From Zygnema cylindricum (Eukaryota; Streptophyta; Zygnematophyceae; Zygnematales; Zygnemataceae): a DNA stretch of 64,000 bases. Positions 19,977 to 31,629 of this stretch are shown here, one piece after another. The translations under genes were made by a program, and so were the position numbers. Where the stretch lies: the NCBI GenBank assembly GCA_037447655.1, contig JBBHKE010002693.1:1-64000 (forward strand). The letters are read 5' to 3'. The notes under the pieces are model-generated. The model was not told the DNA's origin. It ran no database searches and saw only the letters and a program-made list of their open reading frames with translations. Within the stretch, counting starts at the first letter, position 1; each line of letters starts with the position of its first letter.

Positions 19977-21328
19977 AATTCCACGAAGGCAGAAATGTGC
20001 TTACGGTGGATTGAAAGGTGAAGCAGGCTAGATTGTAGATTCAGGTGCCTCCATGCACATGTGTAAGGATAGGCACTTGTTCACTAAGATAAGAAATATT
20101 CCCACCGTAGAGTTAGAGTACGGGGATGGGAGGATAGTCACCACTACTCTTGTAGGATTGGTAGATTTGAAAGCGTTAGTAGAAGGAAAGACATCCATAG
20201 TAACATTGTCTCATGTATTGCTTATTCCGGAGCTGAACAAAAACCTCATCTCTACATCCGTATTAGATGATAAGGGTTTTTTTACTAGCACTAGGGAAGG
20301 AATCTTTACTGCTAGTTTTGAGGAGGATGTCTATTTCATTGCTGAGAAAGGTAGCCATGGGATGTTTAGGCTGGTTTTAAAGTAATGAAAAAAAGAAACT
20401 TTATTATGCTGGTGTTCATGATATTATGATGTGGCATAAGAGGCTTGGGCATGTGAATCTAGACAAGTTAAGAGAGATGAAAAAGATGGGAGTGGTGGAA
20501 GGGATTAAGTTTAATGAGAATGATAATATAAGTGATTGTAATGGATGTGCTCAAGGTAAAAAACACACATTACCGTTTCCTAAAACAACCACCTATAAGG
20601 GAGAAAAAATTCTAGATCTAGTACACACGGATATTTGGGGACTTGCTAAAGTGCCCTCACCGGGGGGGAAGAGATTTATGATGACTATCACTGATGATTC
20701 GTCTCGGTATTCCCGAGTGTATTTTTTTAAAAACAAGTCCAAAGCTCTGGATTGTTTTAGACAATATAAAGCATGGAGCGAAAAACTCCATGAAACTCCA
20801 ATCAATAGAATAAGGAGTGACAATTGTGGAGAGTATACTTCTAACCAGTTTGAGGATTTTCTTAGGGAAGATGGGGTTCAACACCAAAAGAGAGTTCCAG
20901 AAAACCCGGAATAGAATGGGGTAGCTGAAAGGTTAAATAGAACACTAAGTGATAGTGCTAGAAGTATGTTGTCAGATAAGAAGATAGGAAAAAGGTTTTG
21001 GGCAGAAGCAATGAACTGTGCTAATTACCTCAAAAATAGAGTTCTTACTTCAGCTATAAAAGATCAAACACCTTATGAGAGATTGACAGGCCGAAAACTA
21101 GACATATCTCACTTAAAGGTTTTCGGCCGTCAAGTATCCAGTCTAGATACATATCGGTCTAATTGGAAGCTAGATCCTAAAGGAAAACCGGGATACTTAT
21201 TAGGATATGATGAGGATGTTAAACGATATAGAGTTTATGATCTAAAAAGGGAAGATATAATCTTAGTAAAGCATCTAGTAGTTATGGATGAAGGAAAGTT
21301 TGTGGATCCCTTCGAATATACAAAGTAA
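19977..21328 (+). pseudogene. E3 protease and integrase
   Basis: The protease keeps VDSGASMHMC, but the Trp before it is TAG. A one-base change at about 20382 shifts the frame before WHKRLGHVNLD. The integrase shows CNGCAQGK, VHTDIWGL, RSDNCGEY, a TAG at about 20912 in PENPE-NGVAERLNR, and the end block up to VDPFEYTK. DDE residues are present. Confidence 0.87.
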
Positions 21329-23217
21329 GTAAAAATCAGATTTGAGTCAGAAAATTCCGATGACTTTGAGCTTCCTAACTATCCAGGTTTTAGAGAAGAT
21401 GACATTCTTGCAGGTACAAATCAGACCGAAAATAACTCGGCTGTGGAAACTCCATTGACAACTCTTCCCGAAGCGGAAGACATGGTGGAAATTGATTCGG
21501 AATCAAAGGATAGGGGAGAAGCCGAGTTTGTTCATAAGAATCCACGAGAACCATCTATTCCGGCCTCAGATTTTGAGGGGGGAGAGAGAAGTAGCAAAAG
21601 ACTATAAGAAAAACAGGTTAATAACAAGGTAACTAAACTATCTCATCAAGATGAACCTCAAACTTATGGAGAGGTGATGACTTGTCCAGAAAGAAATCGG
21701 TGGAAGACAGCCATCAATGGGGAGATGGCCTCAATTATGGCAGCCGATACTTCGGAGCTAGTGGATTGTCCACCTGACCGAAAACCAATTGGTTATAAGT
21801 GGGTTTTCAAATTAAAACTGAACCCAGATAACACAATCGAGCGCTACAAGGCCCGATTAGTGGCAAAGAGATTTACACAAAAAGAGGGAATTAACTACGA
21901 GGAAACCTTTGCCCTGGTGGTCAGAATTCCCTCTGTCCGCATACTTCTCAGCCTAGCAGCAGCGGAAGACATAGAAGTGCACCAGATGGACATCAAGACA
22001 GCCTTTTGGCATGAAGAATTGGAAAAGGAGATCTTCATGCGACAACCCGAAGGGTTTGTGGAGGAAGGAGAGGAGAGTAAATCTCTTTATGGTTTGAAAC
22101 ATGCTCCTCGACAGTGGAATAAAAAGCTTGATGAGTTTCTTACCGGCCTGGGTTATATCTAGATGAGTTCAAATCACTCAATCTATGTTTTCGAAGATGA
22201 GGAAGGTTTTATATTTATTGCAATTTATGTTGATGATTTGCTTGTTTTAAGTAAATCAATGAAAAAAATTAATAAATTGAAAACCGATCTTAAGGGGAGA
22301 TTTGAAATGAAGGATATGGGGGAAGCAAAATATATTTTGGGAATTCAAGTAGAGAGAGACTGAAAAAGAAAAATTATAAGATTGACTCAAAAGGAAGCAA
22401 TAGGGAACATACTTGAAAAATTTCAAATGGATAAAGCTAATAGTTGTACAACTCCAATGGAATTGAAGAAGGGAAGTGAGGGGAGTGAGGAAGAAGGAGT
22501 CATAGTCTTAGACGAGGAATTATCTCCTGAAGAACAGAAGTTCATGCAGACTATTCCTTACAGGCAAGTAGTGGGAAGTCTAATCTATTTTATGAATTGT
22601 ACCCGGCCGGATTTAGCTGCAGCTGTAGGAGTGCTGAGTAGAAGTCTAAATGCTCCCACTAAGAAGGATTGGGAGGCAGCTAAGAGAGTTCTTAGATATT
22701 TGATAGGAACTAGGGATCTATGGTTGCATTTGGGTGGGGAGAATACTGACATCACTACTTGGAGTGATGCTAGTTATGGTGATGCTCCGATGAGGAGATG
22801 CACTTCTGGATATGTATTATATGTGGGTGATGGGGCTTGTTGTTGGAGTAGCAAACAGCAAAAAGTTATTGCTCAGTCCACCATGGAGGCTGAGTATATG
22901 GCCTCTTGCTCTGCTGTAAAAGAATTGATGTGGGTCAAGTTTTTGCTTGGTGAGCTTGGTCACCTTAAGAGTGGTGTGCAAAAAAAATTTTGTGATAATT
23001 AGGCAGCAATTGCTATTTCTGCTAGTCCTAAACATCATTTTAAAGCCAAACATGTGGATATTAGACTCAGCTTTGTTAAAGAGAAAGTAGAAAATAAAAT
23101 AATCAGTTTAGAGTACCGACCAGATAGTGAGATGGTAGCAGACATGATGACCAAACCCGTGCTTTCCCCTAAGTTAATTTTCTAGAGGGAGAAGTGTGGT
23201 CTGAAATTAAAGATTGA
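21329..23217 (+). pseudogene. E3 linker, reverse transcriptase and RNase H
   Basis: [47 protein letters not shown] and YVDDLLVLSKS. It lacks about five codons in EEGEESK-SLYGL. RNase H: WSDASYGD, STMEAEY, then TAG right after CDN, and KHHFKAKHVDIRLSFV. Stops also fall at about 22160 and at 22362, the latter shared with E1. The piece is close to E1 in sequence. Confidence 0.88.
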
Positions 23218-23234
23218 CTAGAAAATAAGGGGAG

Positions 23235-24287
23235 TGTAGAAATTAATGGTTTTTAAAGTATTTTTTAGGTCTAAATAGTAATATTGAAAGAAGCCAAGGT
23301 AGTCTATCTCTAACTTCTCTCTTCAACTCTCAAACTTGTCGCAGTCACTGAGAAATTGGAGAGGGAGCTAGAGCCATGGCTACCTAGGCTAACCAGAAGT
23401 TTACGGGATTATATATTAGTTAGGGGTTTATTAACTAAAAAGATATGGTTCCGGCTACAGGATGTGATCCTTGTACCTATCGGCCGGCAAGCTGCCGGTA
23501 GACAGTAGCCTTAGCCGTTAAGTCTTCATCGAATGTTACGTAATACAGGGTATGATATTTAATTAAATGTTATTGAGTATGAAAATTCATTTAACTCTAA
23601 CTGATTACGGAGGACATAGATTCATAATTGTAAAAGTACAGATAACGGTACGGATAAGAAACCAATAGCGCGCATTTGTTTCTTTATAGAAAAGAATATC
23701 GCACATGCATTTATTACGGCTACGATTAAATATGAATTTAATCGGACGGCCAGAATTAACGCCGAGATCGCGGAAGAGGATTTCGGCGGTTTATGGACGT
23801 CGCCACATCAGACGACACGTGGCGGAATAACATTGGATCGCGGCATCTCCGAGGATTACGGAAACAAATCCCGACATACCACGTGTCGACATTTAGGCCA
23901 TATCGTACAATGTTCGTACAAAAAGTACATCGGCAGCTGTACTTTTGTGTACGGAGCTGCATTCTGATTGGCTCCGTACATCAGTAGATAGAGTCTGTGA
24001 GAGAGATAGGACTTAGAAAAATTAGGAGATAGGACCCTCTCTCCCAGAGAGCTTCTGTACAAAAGGTCAACTTTGACCCTCCATAACTTACTGCTCAGGG
24101 GAGCAAATTCAGAGATTCTTTTTGCTATCGACTCAGGGGAGTCTTCCCTTCACAAGGGTGAAGTTTGTCAGGTTATTGTCTGCCAGGGTGGTAGTTATTT
24201 TTGCTCAAACACAAAGGGGTCAGTGTTATCCTAGAGGCTTCTTAGAAGCTGTCTACTCTCAGGACTTATGGAGGTCTCAGAGTTTCA
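23235..24287 (+). repeat. E3 3' LTR (1053 bp)
   Basis: A full-length family 1 LTR, TGTAGAAATTAATGG to GAGTTTCA, preceded by the AAAATAAGGGGAG polypurine tract. It contains the dyad AAAGTACA/TGTACTTT and both hairpins. Confidence 0.9.
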
Positions 24288-25470
24288 GGAACATGAGGAA
24301 GGAAATGGAGAAATTGTTGTGACCGAAAATAGAGTGGAGAAGAGGTGACAGAAAATGAGCCATTTTTTGTCACTTTTACAAACGACAGATAGGTGAGTGA
24401 TAAAGATGTGCAAGAGGAAAAGGTTACTGAAGTATGAATACTAGGAGGAAGTGAAGAGGATTTAAAAGTTGAAATTGAAAATAATTTGCAGGATGAGATT
24501 AACACACTTAGATAGGGAAGAGGAAAGGTGTTCAAGAAAGTGGAGTAAGTGAAGAATTTTATAATACGGAAGAAGAAAGAGAGAGGGAAAGTGTTCAGAA
24601 AAATGGAGCTCGTGAAGAAGTTTATAATGCGGAAAAAGAAAATATAATTGCGAAAATGGGAAAAACATCAAAATTGAGTAAGAAAACGAAGAAAGGAAGT
24701 AGAATTCAACGAGTGAATAGTAGAAGGAAACGTATTCCAATAGTGGTCAAAGAAGACGGCGTGAAATGTAACTTTACGAAAGTGACTACCATTAACACTC
24801 GGTAATTTTCGTGGAAATTTTTGAATTTTTGATCATTCTAAAATTGATTGAAAAATAGAGCTATTTTTAAAGACCTAAAATGAGGCAGCGGAAGCAATGG
24901 TGTTTCTAGGATGGAAAATTTTTGGAAGAGATGGCCGCAAGGATGTGGACCAGTGGAGACGTTGAGCACAACTTGCTGCTAAGCTGCTCTGCTGCTAAGC
25001 AGCTATGCTGCTAAGCTGCTATGCCGCTATCATGCTATGCTGCTATGCTGCTATGATGCCTTTATCTAACATCGCAAGCATAGCAGCTACCATGCTTTTA
25101 AATTATTTTGGGTGCACGAAACAAAATTTTCGGGGGAGTATTGTTTTTAAAAAAGTTAAATTCGTAGTTGCGCTGCTTTGACCTCGCTATCATAGCGATT
25201 ACTCTGCTCTTATTTTATTTCGGATGTAGGAAACTAAATTTTCGAGGGATTGTTGTTTTGAAAATTCAGTTTAGTGAGTGCGTGTCGTTTCGTGCATACA
25301 AAATGTTTTGTGTCTACAGTACGAGATTCTAATGCTATCTTAATTAAATGTGGAGGTTCCAATGGATCTGCAAATTGGGGGAGCAATGGTACTAATTGCT
25401 TCGGATGTACAGAATTAATTAAATCAGTGGTAACGTTAGCCGAAGCGGTGGTGACGGTTGAACAAAAGGG
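24288..25470 (+). repeat. decayed retroelement remnant with GCTATG array
   Basis: No intact gene. From 24288 to 24803 broken frames are Glu/Lys-rich, and the last one ends in a basic tail (KTSKLSKKTKKGSRIQ). From about 24975 to 25090 a degenerate GCTATGCTGCTAAG-type array is seen, resembling the array at 57775-57890. Two related blocks (about 25090-25158 and 25209-25275) share AAATTTTCG followed by a purine run and TTGTTTT. The origin could be a gypsy element 3' end, but this is not established. Confidence 0.45.
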
Positions 25471-25694
25471 GAGAAGGGAGAAATGTAAACTTAGTGGCTG
25501 AGAAAATGTAAAGGTTTGGGGGAGTGTTGGTTTTTGGAAACCTTTAGTCCTCTTTGTATCACATTGATTCCAGTCTTCAGTGACTGCGACAAGTGTGGGG
25601 ACTTGAGGAGGAGTTAGAGGCAGGCTGTCAATATCTACTATTTTGCTTTTTATTTTGCAATCTCTAGACCTAGAAAATACTTGAATTCCAACAC
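25471..25694. repeat. two LTR starts facing each other
   Basis: The tail EKCKLSG, a stop, a purine tract (TTTGGGGGAG) and TGTTGGTTTTTGG at about 25531 form the end of a C1-like element and its LTR start in plus direction. From about 25570 the sequence is an LTR start in minus direction, ending TGTTGGAATTC at 25694, with the 18-base motif at 25577-25594. The LTRs are joined head to head, each only some tens of bases long. Confidence 0.7.
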
Positions 25695-26047
25695 TAAGTT
25701 TATTGGAACGTACGGAATTGGACTTTAAGTGACGCGAAGAAACATAGACGAAGGTGCGGAATGTGTTGGAGAAATGGACGGCGAATCACGAAGCGATCCG
25801 ATGATTAATATTCGAAATGATTTAAATTGTACGTCGGCCGTACGAAACATAATGCGGCGGTCAAACATGTGATGAATTGGACGCCACCACAGCTATGGAC
25901 GGCGGCGCCATCAGTTTGGTGAGGGACGCGAAATCGGGTCTATCACATGATATTTATTTTGGACAGTCCCGATTCGTTTGACGGAATTTGTAAGACTTGT
26001 AAATATTTAACAATGTTTGTCCCATGTATTAATCATTACTGTAGATC
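25695..26047. other. unassigned spacer
   Basis: About 350 bases with no gene. CGTACG-type motifs and a GGACGG-rich composition resemble the U3 parts of the LTRs, so it is probably LTR debris downstream of gag-like unit UB. Confidence 0.3.
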
Positions 26048-27499
26048 TCAGGTACACCATCCATGACCAGTTTGTTGACAGTTCAAGCTGTTGTAGAAGA
26101 AGACATAGTCATCGGCCCCCATGGCGGGTTCGAATCCCCTATCCCCCACCATATTCCCCTTAAGCTTCCGCAAAGCTACGAGTTCCGCCGACTCCTCATT
26201 GTCAGGAGGCATTTTTCCGGCGAATCCTACAAACTTTCTCTTGGTTTTGCCGGTTAGAGCCTTCTTTTGGGCCTCTCTATGAACAAAGTGGTCGTAAAAC
26301 TTCATTGCGGCCAACGAGATCTCTTTATCGATTGGATTGATGTATTGGATGGCCTGTAGTGCAATCCAATTATCGACGGCCGACAGCCCCGTTGGTTCGA
26401 AAGAGTTTCGGACCGCGATGAAGTATTTGGTTACCATTGTCGGGACATCAATAGTTGATAGTTTTGTCTTTTGGCAGAGGCTCGACAATTTGTTGAAAAG
26501 AGTCAGGGGAGTTTCACTCTTCTGGCAACGGAATTCTATAAATTCCTTGATAACCGATTTATTCTTTTCGGTGTAAAAGTGCCTCTTGGTGTTCAAAAGG
26601 GTGGTATAGGGTGTAGGATCTGCAACCATCCGGGTGGTTGCTTTGGCGGCCTAGATTGCCTGAAGCTGGTTGACATAGGCTAGACCTTCTGCCTGTTGTT
26701 TCATGTCATTAGTGAAGTTGGCTGTAACAGGGGCGGCAGCAGCTGTAGCCAAGTCTGCTTCTGCTTGCAGACGACCTCATCAAGGATAGGGTCTGAAATT
26801 TTGATGATGGGAGCCATTAGGAGAGGTTGTCGCTCTTTGTAATATGCTAAAGCGCCGCCAGCAAGGTAATTGACCATCATTGGGAAAAGAGTAGTTTCGA
26901 AGTCATCTGGAATTGCTCCCCCTCTATGCTTGTTTATTTTGGATAGAGTGAAAGATTTCCACAAAAATTCGAAATCTGAGAACGCGATCCCCGAACTGTC
27001 CCGTGTAAAAATCCTTATGTCCCCCATTTTCTCTTACTCCGCGAGGTTGGTGGATTGGGGCGAGGAAGGCCGGGTGGGACTGACAAATCAAACTGGTGAA
27101 ATAACCCCTGGATCTATGTCTTTTGGCTTGTGGTCGCTACCTCCTCGAATAGAAGGAGCCGCCCGGTGATAGGTAGGCCATGTTGAGGAAGTTCTTGCTA
27201 CGGGATATCTAGCGAAAAAACCTGTATTTCTCGCGCGTTTGCCTCTGGGAAAAGAGGTCTGATTGTCTGCTCCTCTATACCCATGAAAGGCTTATCCCTC
27301 TCTGATAACTTCGTCCACCGATGGGATGTTAAAATGAGGTTTGAACAAAGTGGGTCCTTGAGGGATTTGTGACGGAGACGGAGATGGAGACTGCTGAGAC
27401 GTTGTGGAAAAAAGCATCTATCTCCTTGTCCATCTTCTGGAGGTCTTTGGTGGAGGAGTTCCTGCGCTAGAAGATGGGGAATGTCGGTGAGGAGGTGAG
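26048..27499 (-). pseudogene. gag-like protein, copy UB, C-terminal piece
   Basis: Minus-strand frames at 26048-26629 and 26701-27027 match copy UA: MGDIRIFTRDSSG, SDFEFLWKSFT, MMVNYLAGGALAYYKERQP, MVADPTPYTTLL, FNKLSSLCQKTKLSTID, TKYFIAVRNSFEP. The C-terminus (KMPPDNEESAELVALRK) is seen only here. More upstream coding, in broken frames, reaches 27499, where element E4 begins. No enzyme domain follows the stop at 26048. The block is capsid-like by pattern. The family is not recognised. Confidence 0.55.
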
Positions 27500-28532
27500 T
27501 GTAACTCTGAGACCTCCATAGGACCTCAGAGTAGGCAGCTCACACGAAGCCTCTAGGATAACCCTGACCCCTTTTTGTTTCAGCAAGAATAACTGCCACC
27601 CTGGCAGACCAAAAACTCTGACCACCTTCACCCCTGTAAAGGCAAGACTCCCCTGAGTCTATAGCAAAAAGAATCTCTGAATTTGCTCCCCTGAGAAGTA
27701 AGTTATGAAGGGTCAAAGTTGACCTTTTGTACAGGAGCTCTCTGGGAGAGATGGTCTAATCAATCAAATTTTTCTAAATCCTATCTCTCTCTAAAAATCA
27801 TCTACTGAAGTACGGCACCAATCATAATAGTGTATCATACATAAAGGTACATGTGCCAATGTACTCTATGTACGGATATTGTACAACATGGGCAAAAAGT
27901 CGACACATGTCATTTTTGGATTCGTTCTTGGAATCCCAGGAGATGTCGTAATCCAATGTGATTGTGCCACGTAGCAATTGACGTGACGTCAACCGCAAAC
28001 CGCCGAAAACCTATTCCACGATCTCGACATGCTTTGTGGCCGTCCGATTAAGCCGGATTACAATCGTGACCGTCATAAATACTTTTGTAGTATTTCTTTC
28101 GCTTTCTAAACAAAATGCGCAGTATTCGTTTCGAATGTTCCGTACGCCGTACTTTACAAACTGTATCTATGTTTAAAGATCCCGTTAAATGAACTAGACT
28201 ACGTGTTAACATTTAATTAACTATCAAACCATACATGTCCAAGCATGATGGCAGACTAAATGGCTAAGGCTACAGGCTAAGAGTGGACGGTAGGTACCCG
28301 GTTCAAACCCTGGGTCCGTCAATTTATATTTTGGTAAATCTACCAAAATCTACAACCCGTAACTCTATCTCTAATCACCATAGGCAGCCATGGCTCTAGC
28401 TCCCTCTTCAACCTTCAATGACTACGACAAGTGTGGGAGCTGAAGAGAGAAGTTAGAGGCAGACTGCCTCTGCTTCTTTTCTGTATTTTGCAAAACCTAG
28501 AAAATACTAAAATAACCTTTTTATTTGTACAC
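27500..28532 (-). repeat. E4 3' LTR (1033 bp)
   Basis: It matches the E8 LTR at 56356-57384. A tRNA-like block on the plus strand lies at about 28245-28322, with AATGGCTAAGGC and GGTTCAAACCC. The motif-flanking segments CTCTTCA and TGAAGAG are complementary in this copy. Confidence 0.9.
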
Positions 28533-28748
28533 CCTCTCCCTCTCCCTCTCTCTCTCCTTTTCCATCTTCCTCTCCCTCTCCCTCTCCCTCCCTCTCTCTC
28601 CCCCATTCCCTCTCCCCCTCCCTTGATCTGCAGCTATCTCTCCCTCTCCCTCTCCCTCTCCCTCTCTCTCTCCCTTTTCCATCTCCCTCTCCCTCCCTCT
28701 CTCTCTCCCATTCCCTCTCCTCTTCCCTTGATCTTCAGCTCTCTCTCA
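28533..28748. repeat. CCCTCT-rich repeat, two copies of about 110 bp
   Basis: An almost pure pyrimidine (plus) / purine (minus) tract. It is two imperfect copies, each ending CCCTTGATCT-CAGCT (about 28533-28640 and 28645-28748). It lies between the 3' LTR and the RNase H, replacing about the last 55 codons of RNase H and the polypurine tract. Confidence 0.9.
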
Positions 28749-29551
28749 CACTCCATGTGTTTGGCTTTAAAGTGATGTTTAGGATTGGCAGAAATGGTAA
28801 TGGCATCCTCATTATCACAAAACACTTTTTGGACACCACTCTTAAGTTGACCAAGCTCACCAAGCAAAGACTTGACCCACATTAATTCTTTTACAGCAGA
28901 GCAAGAAGCCATGTACTCAGCCTCCTTGGTGGACTGAGCAATGACCTTTTGCTGCTTGCTGCTCCAGCAGCAAGCCCCATCACCCACATACAATACATAT
29001 CCAGATGTGCATCTCCTCATAGAAGCATCCCTATAGCTGGCATCACTCCAAGTGGTGATGTCAGTATTTTTCCCACCCAAATGCAACCATAGATCCCTAG
29101 TTCCTATGAGATATCTAAGGACTCTCTTAGCTGCCTCCCAATCTTTCTTAGTGGGAGCATTCAGACTCCTACTTAGTACTCCTACAACTGCGGCTATGTC
29201 CGGACGGGTACAATTGATAAAATATATTAGGCTACCCACTACTTGTCTAGAAAGGATGGTCTGCATAAATCTTTTCTCTTCCGGGCCTACCTCATCATCT
29301 AAGATTATAACTCCCTTTTCCTCACTCCCCTCACTTCCCTTCTTTAAATCCATAGGAGTGGTACAACTATTAGCCTTGTCCATTTGGAATTTTTCTAACA
29401 TGTTTCCAATGGCCTCTTTTTGAGTTAATCTGATTATCTTTCTCTCTTTGTCCCTTTCTACCTGAATTCCCAAAATATACCTTGCTTCTCCCATATCCTT
29501 CATCTCAAATCTTCCTTTTAAATCATTTTTCAACTTATTTATTTTATCCAT
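28749..29551 (-). pseudogene. E4 RNase H and end of RT
   Basis: The frame runs from MDKINKLKNDLKGRFEMKD through GSLIYFINCTRPDIAAVVG to RNase H with WSDASYRD, STKEAEY and CDNEDAI, then KHHFKAKHM, where it enters the purine repeat. Some positions differ from the consensus (STMEAEY, CDNQAAI). A stop just before it separates it from RT. Confidence 0.88.
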
Positions 29552-29560
29552 AGATTTACT

Positions 29561-30967
29561 TTAAACAAGCAAATCATCGACATAAATTGCAATAAAAATA
29601 ATTCCTTCCTCATCTTCAAACAAATATATAGAGTGATCTGAGCTGATCCGAATATATCCCAAACCTGTAAGAAACTCATCGAGCTTCTTGTTCCATTGCC
29701 TGGGCGCCTGTTTCAGCTCATACAAAGATTTGATCAGTCGGCATACCTTGCTTTCCTCCCCTTGCTCCACAAATCCTTCGGGCTGTCGCATAAAAATTTC
29801 CTCTTCCAACTCTCCATGTAGGAAGGCCGTCTTGATGTCCATCTGATGCACTTCCATGTCTTCTGCTGCCGCCATACTGAGAAGTATCCGAACCGAAGGA
29901 AACCTAACGACTAGAGCAAAAGTCTCCTCGTAGTCAATTCCCTCTTTCTGGGTAAATCCCTTCGCCACTAACCTAGCCTTGTAGCGCTCAATGGTGTTAT
30001 CCGGGTTGAGTTTCAGCTTAAATACCCACTTACACCCAATTGGCTTCCTGTTAGGAGGACAGTCCACCAATTCCCATGTATCGGCCGCCATAATTGAGGC
30101 CATCTCTTCATTTATGGCTGTTTTCCACCGGTTTCTTTCAGGACAAGTCATTGCCTCATTATAAGTTTGAGGTTCATCGGGGTGAGACATTTTGGTTACC
30201 TTATTGTTAACTTGTCTCTTCTGCAGTCTTTTGCTACTTCTTCTTCCTCCCTCAAACTCGGTTGCCGGAAGAGATGGTTCTCTTAGATTTTTGCGAACAG
30301 TTTCTACTTCTCCCCTATCCCTTGATTCCGGGTCGATTTCCACCACGTCTTCGGCTTCGGTTGGAGTTAATACAAGGGGTTCCACATTTGGGTCCTTCTC
30401 GATCTGATCCGTACCTGCAAGATCATCATCTTCTTGAAATCCTGGATAGTTAGGAAGCTCAAAGTCATCAGAATTTTCTGACTCAAATCTGATCTTGACT
30501 GTCCTTGTATGCTTAAAGGGATCAATAGATTTTCCTTCATCCATAACCACTAGATGCTTCACTAAAATAATATCCTCTCTTTTGAGATCATAGACTCTAT
30601 ATACTTTTACATCTTCATCATATCCTAGTAGATATCCTGGTTTTCCTTTTGGGTTTAACTTCCAGTTTGACCGATCTGTGTCTAAACTGAACACTTGACT
30701 ACCGAAAACCTTTAAGTGTGAAACATTTGGTTTTCGGCCTGTCCATCTCTCATAAGGTGTTTGGCCTTTTACTGCTGAAGTAAGAACTCTATTTTTGACA
30801 TAATAAGCAGAGTTCATTGCTTCGGCCCAAAACTTCTTTCCTATCTTCTTATCGGACAGCATACTCCTAGCACTATCACTCAGTGTTCTATTTAATCTTT
30901 CAGCTACACCATTCTGCTCAGGATTTTCAGGAACTGTCTTTTGGTGTTGCACTCCATCTTCTCTCAA
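29561..30967 (-). pseudogene. E4 integrase end, linker and RT (468 codons)
   Basis: A long open frame: VPENPEQNGVAERLNRTL (catalytic Glu), FWAEAMNSAYYVKNR, TGRKPNVSHLKVFGSQVFSL, the acidic linker, then RT with CKWVFKLKLNPDN, MDIKTAFLHGELEEEIFMRQ, LYELKQAPRQWN and YVDDLLV. It ends at a TAA where the consensus has LLVLSKS. Apart from that stop and one near 30978 the pol region of E4 is nearly open, so it decayed recently. Confidence 0.9.
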
Positions 30968-30979
30968 AAACTCCTCAAA

Positions 30980-31629
30980 CTAGTTAGAGTTATACTCTCC
31001 ACCATTGTCACTCCTTACTCTCTTGATTGAGGTTTCATGGAGTTTTTCACTCCATGCTTTATATTGTTTAAAACATCCCTGAACCTCTGACTTATTTTTC
31101 AAAAAATACACTCTGGAATACCGAGACCAATCATCGGTGATAGTCATCATAAATCTCTTCCCCCCGGGTGATGGCACTCTGGCCGGCCCCCAAATATCTG
31201 TGTGTACTAAATCTAGAATCTTTTCTCCCTTATAGGTGGCAGTTTTTGGGAAGGGCAACCTGTGTGCTTTACCTTGAGCACATCCACTACAATCACTTAG
31301 ATTCTCACTTTCACCGAACTCAATCCCTTCCACTACTCCCATCTTTTTCATCTCTCTTAACTTATCTAGATTCACATGCCCAAGCCTCTTATGCCACAAC
31401 ATTATATCATGAACACCAGCATAATAAAGTTTCTTCTTTTCATTGCTTAAAATCAGCCTAAACATCCCTTGGCTTCCTTTTTCAGCAGTGAAATAAACTT
31501 CCTCCTCAAAGCTAGCAGTAAAGACTCCTTTCCTAGTGCTAGTATCAAAACCCTTATCATCTAAAACAGACTTAGAGATGAGGTTTTTGTTCAGCTCCGG
31601 AATAAACAAAACATCGGAGAATGTAACTA
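30980..31629 (-). pseudogene. E4 protease end and integrase first half
   Basis: The frame contains SDVLFIPELNKNLIS, WHKRLGHVNLDKL, CSGCAQGKAH, VHTDIWGPARV, DDWSRYSRVYF and RSDNGGEYNSN, then TAG. The first residues of the open frame (upstream of about 31629) are not protein: they come from LTR sequence joined by the deletion. Confidence 0.88.

Larger units (their letters stand above)
18213..24287 (+). mobile_element. copia element E3 (family 1)
   Basis: A complete set of parts in the plus direction: 5' LTR 18213-18899, primer-binding site 18900-18914, gag through RNase H 18880-23217, polypurine tract, 3' LTR 23235-24287. It abuts the E1 3' LTR on the left. The five bases before it (TCAGG) do not match the five after it (GGAAC), so there is no target-site duplication. 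Numerous stops inactivate it. Confidence 0.9.

Noticed and set aside
24462-24740. Minus-strand Phe/Leu-rich frame resembling membrane segments
   Set aside because: It is the complement of a Glu/Lys-rich decayed frame, which creates hydrophobic-looking codons by composition.
28431-28775. Leu/Pro/Ser-rich plus-strand open frame
   Set aside because: It is the translation of the CCCTCT repeat plus LTR sequence, not a gene.
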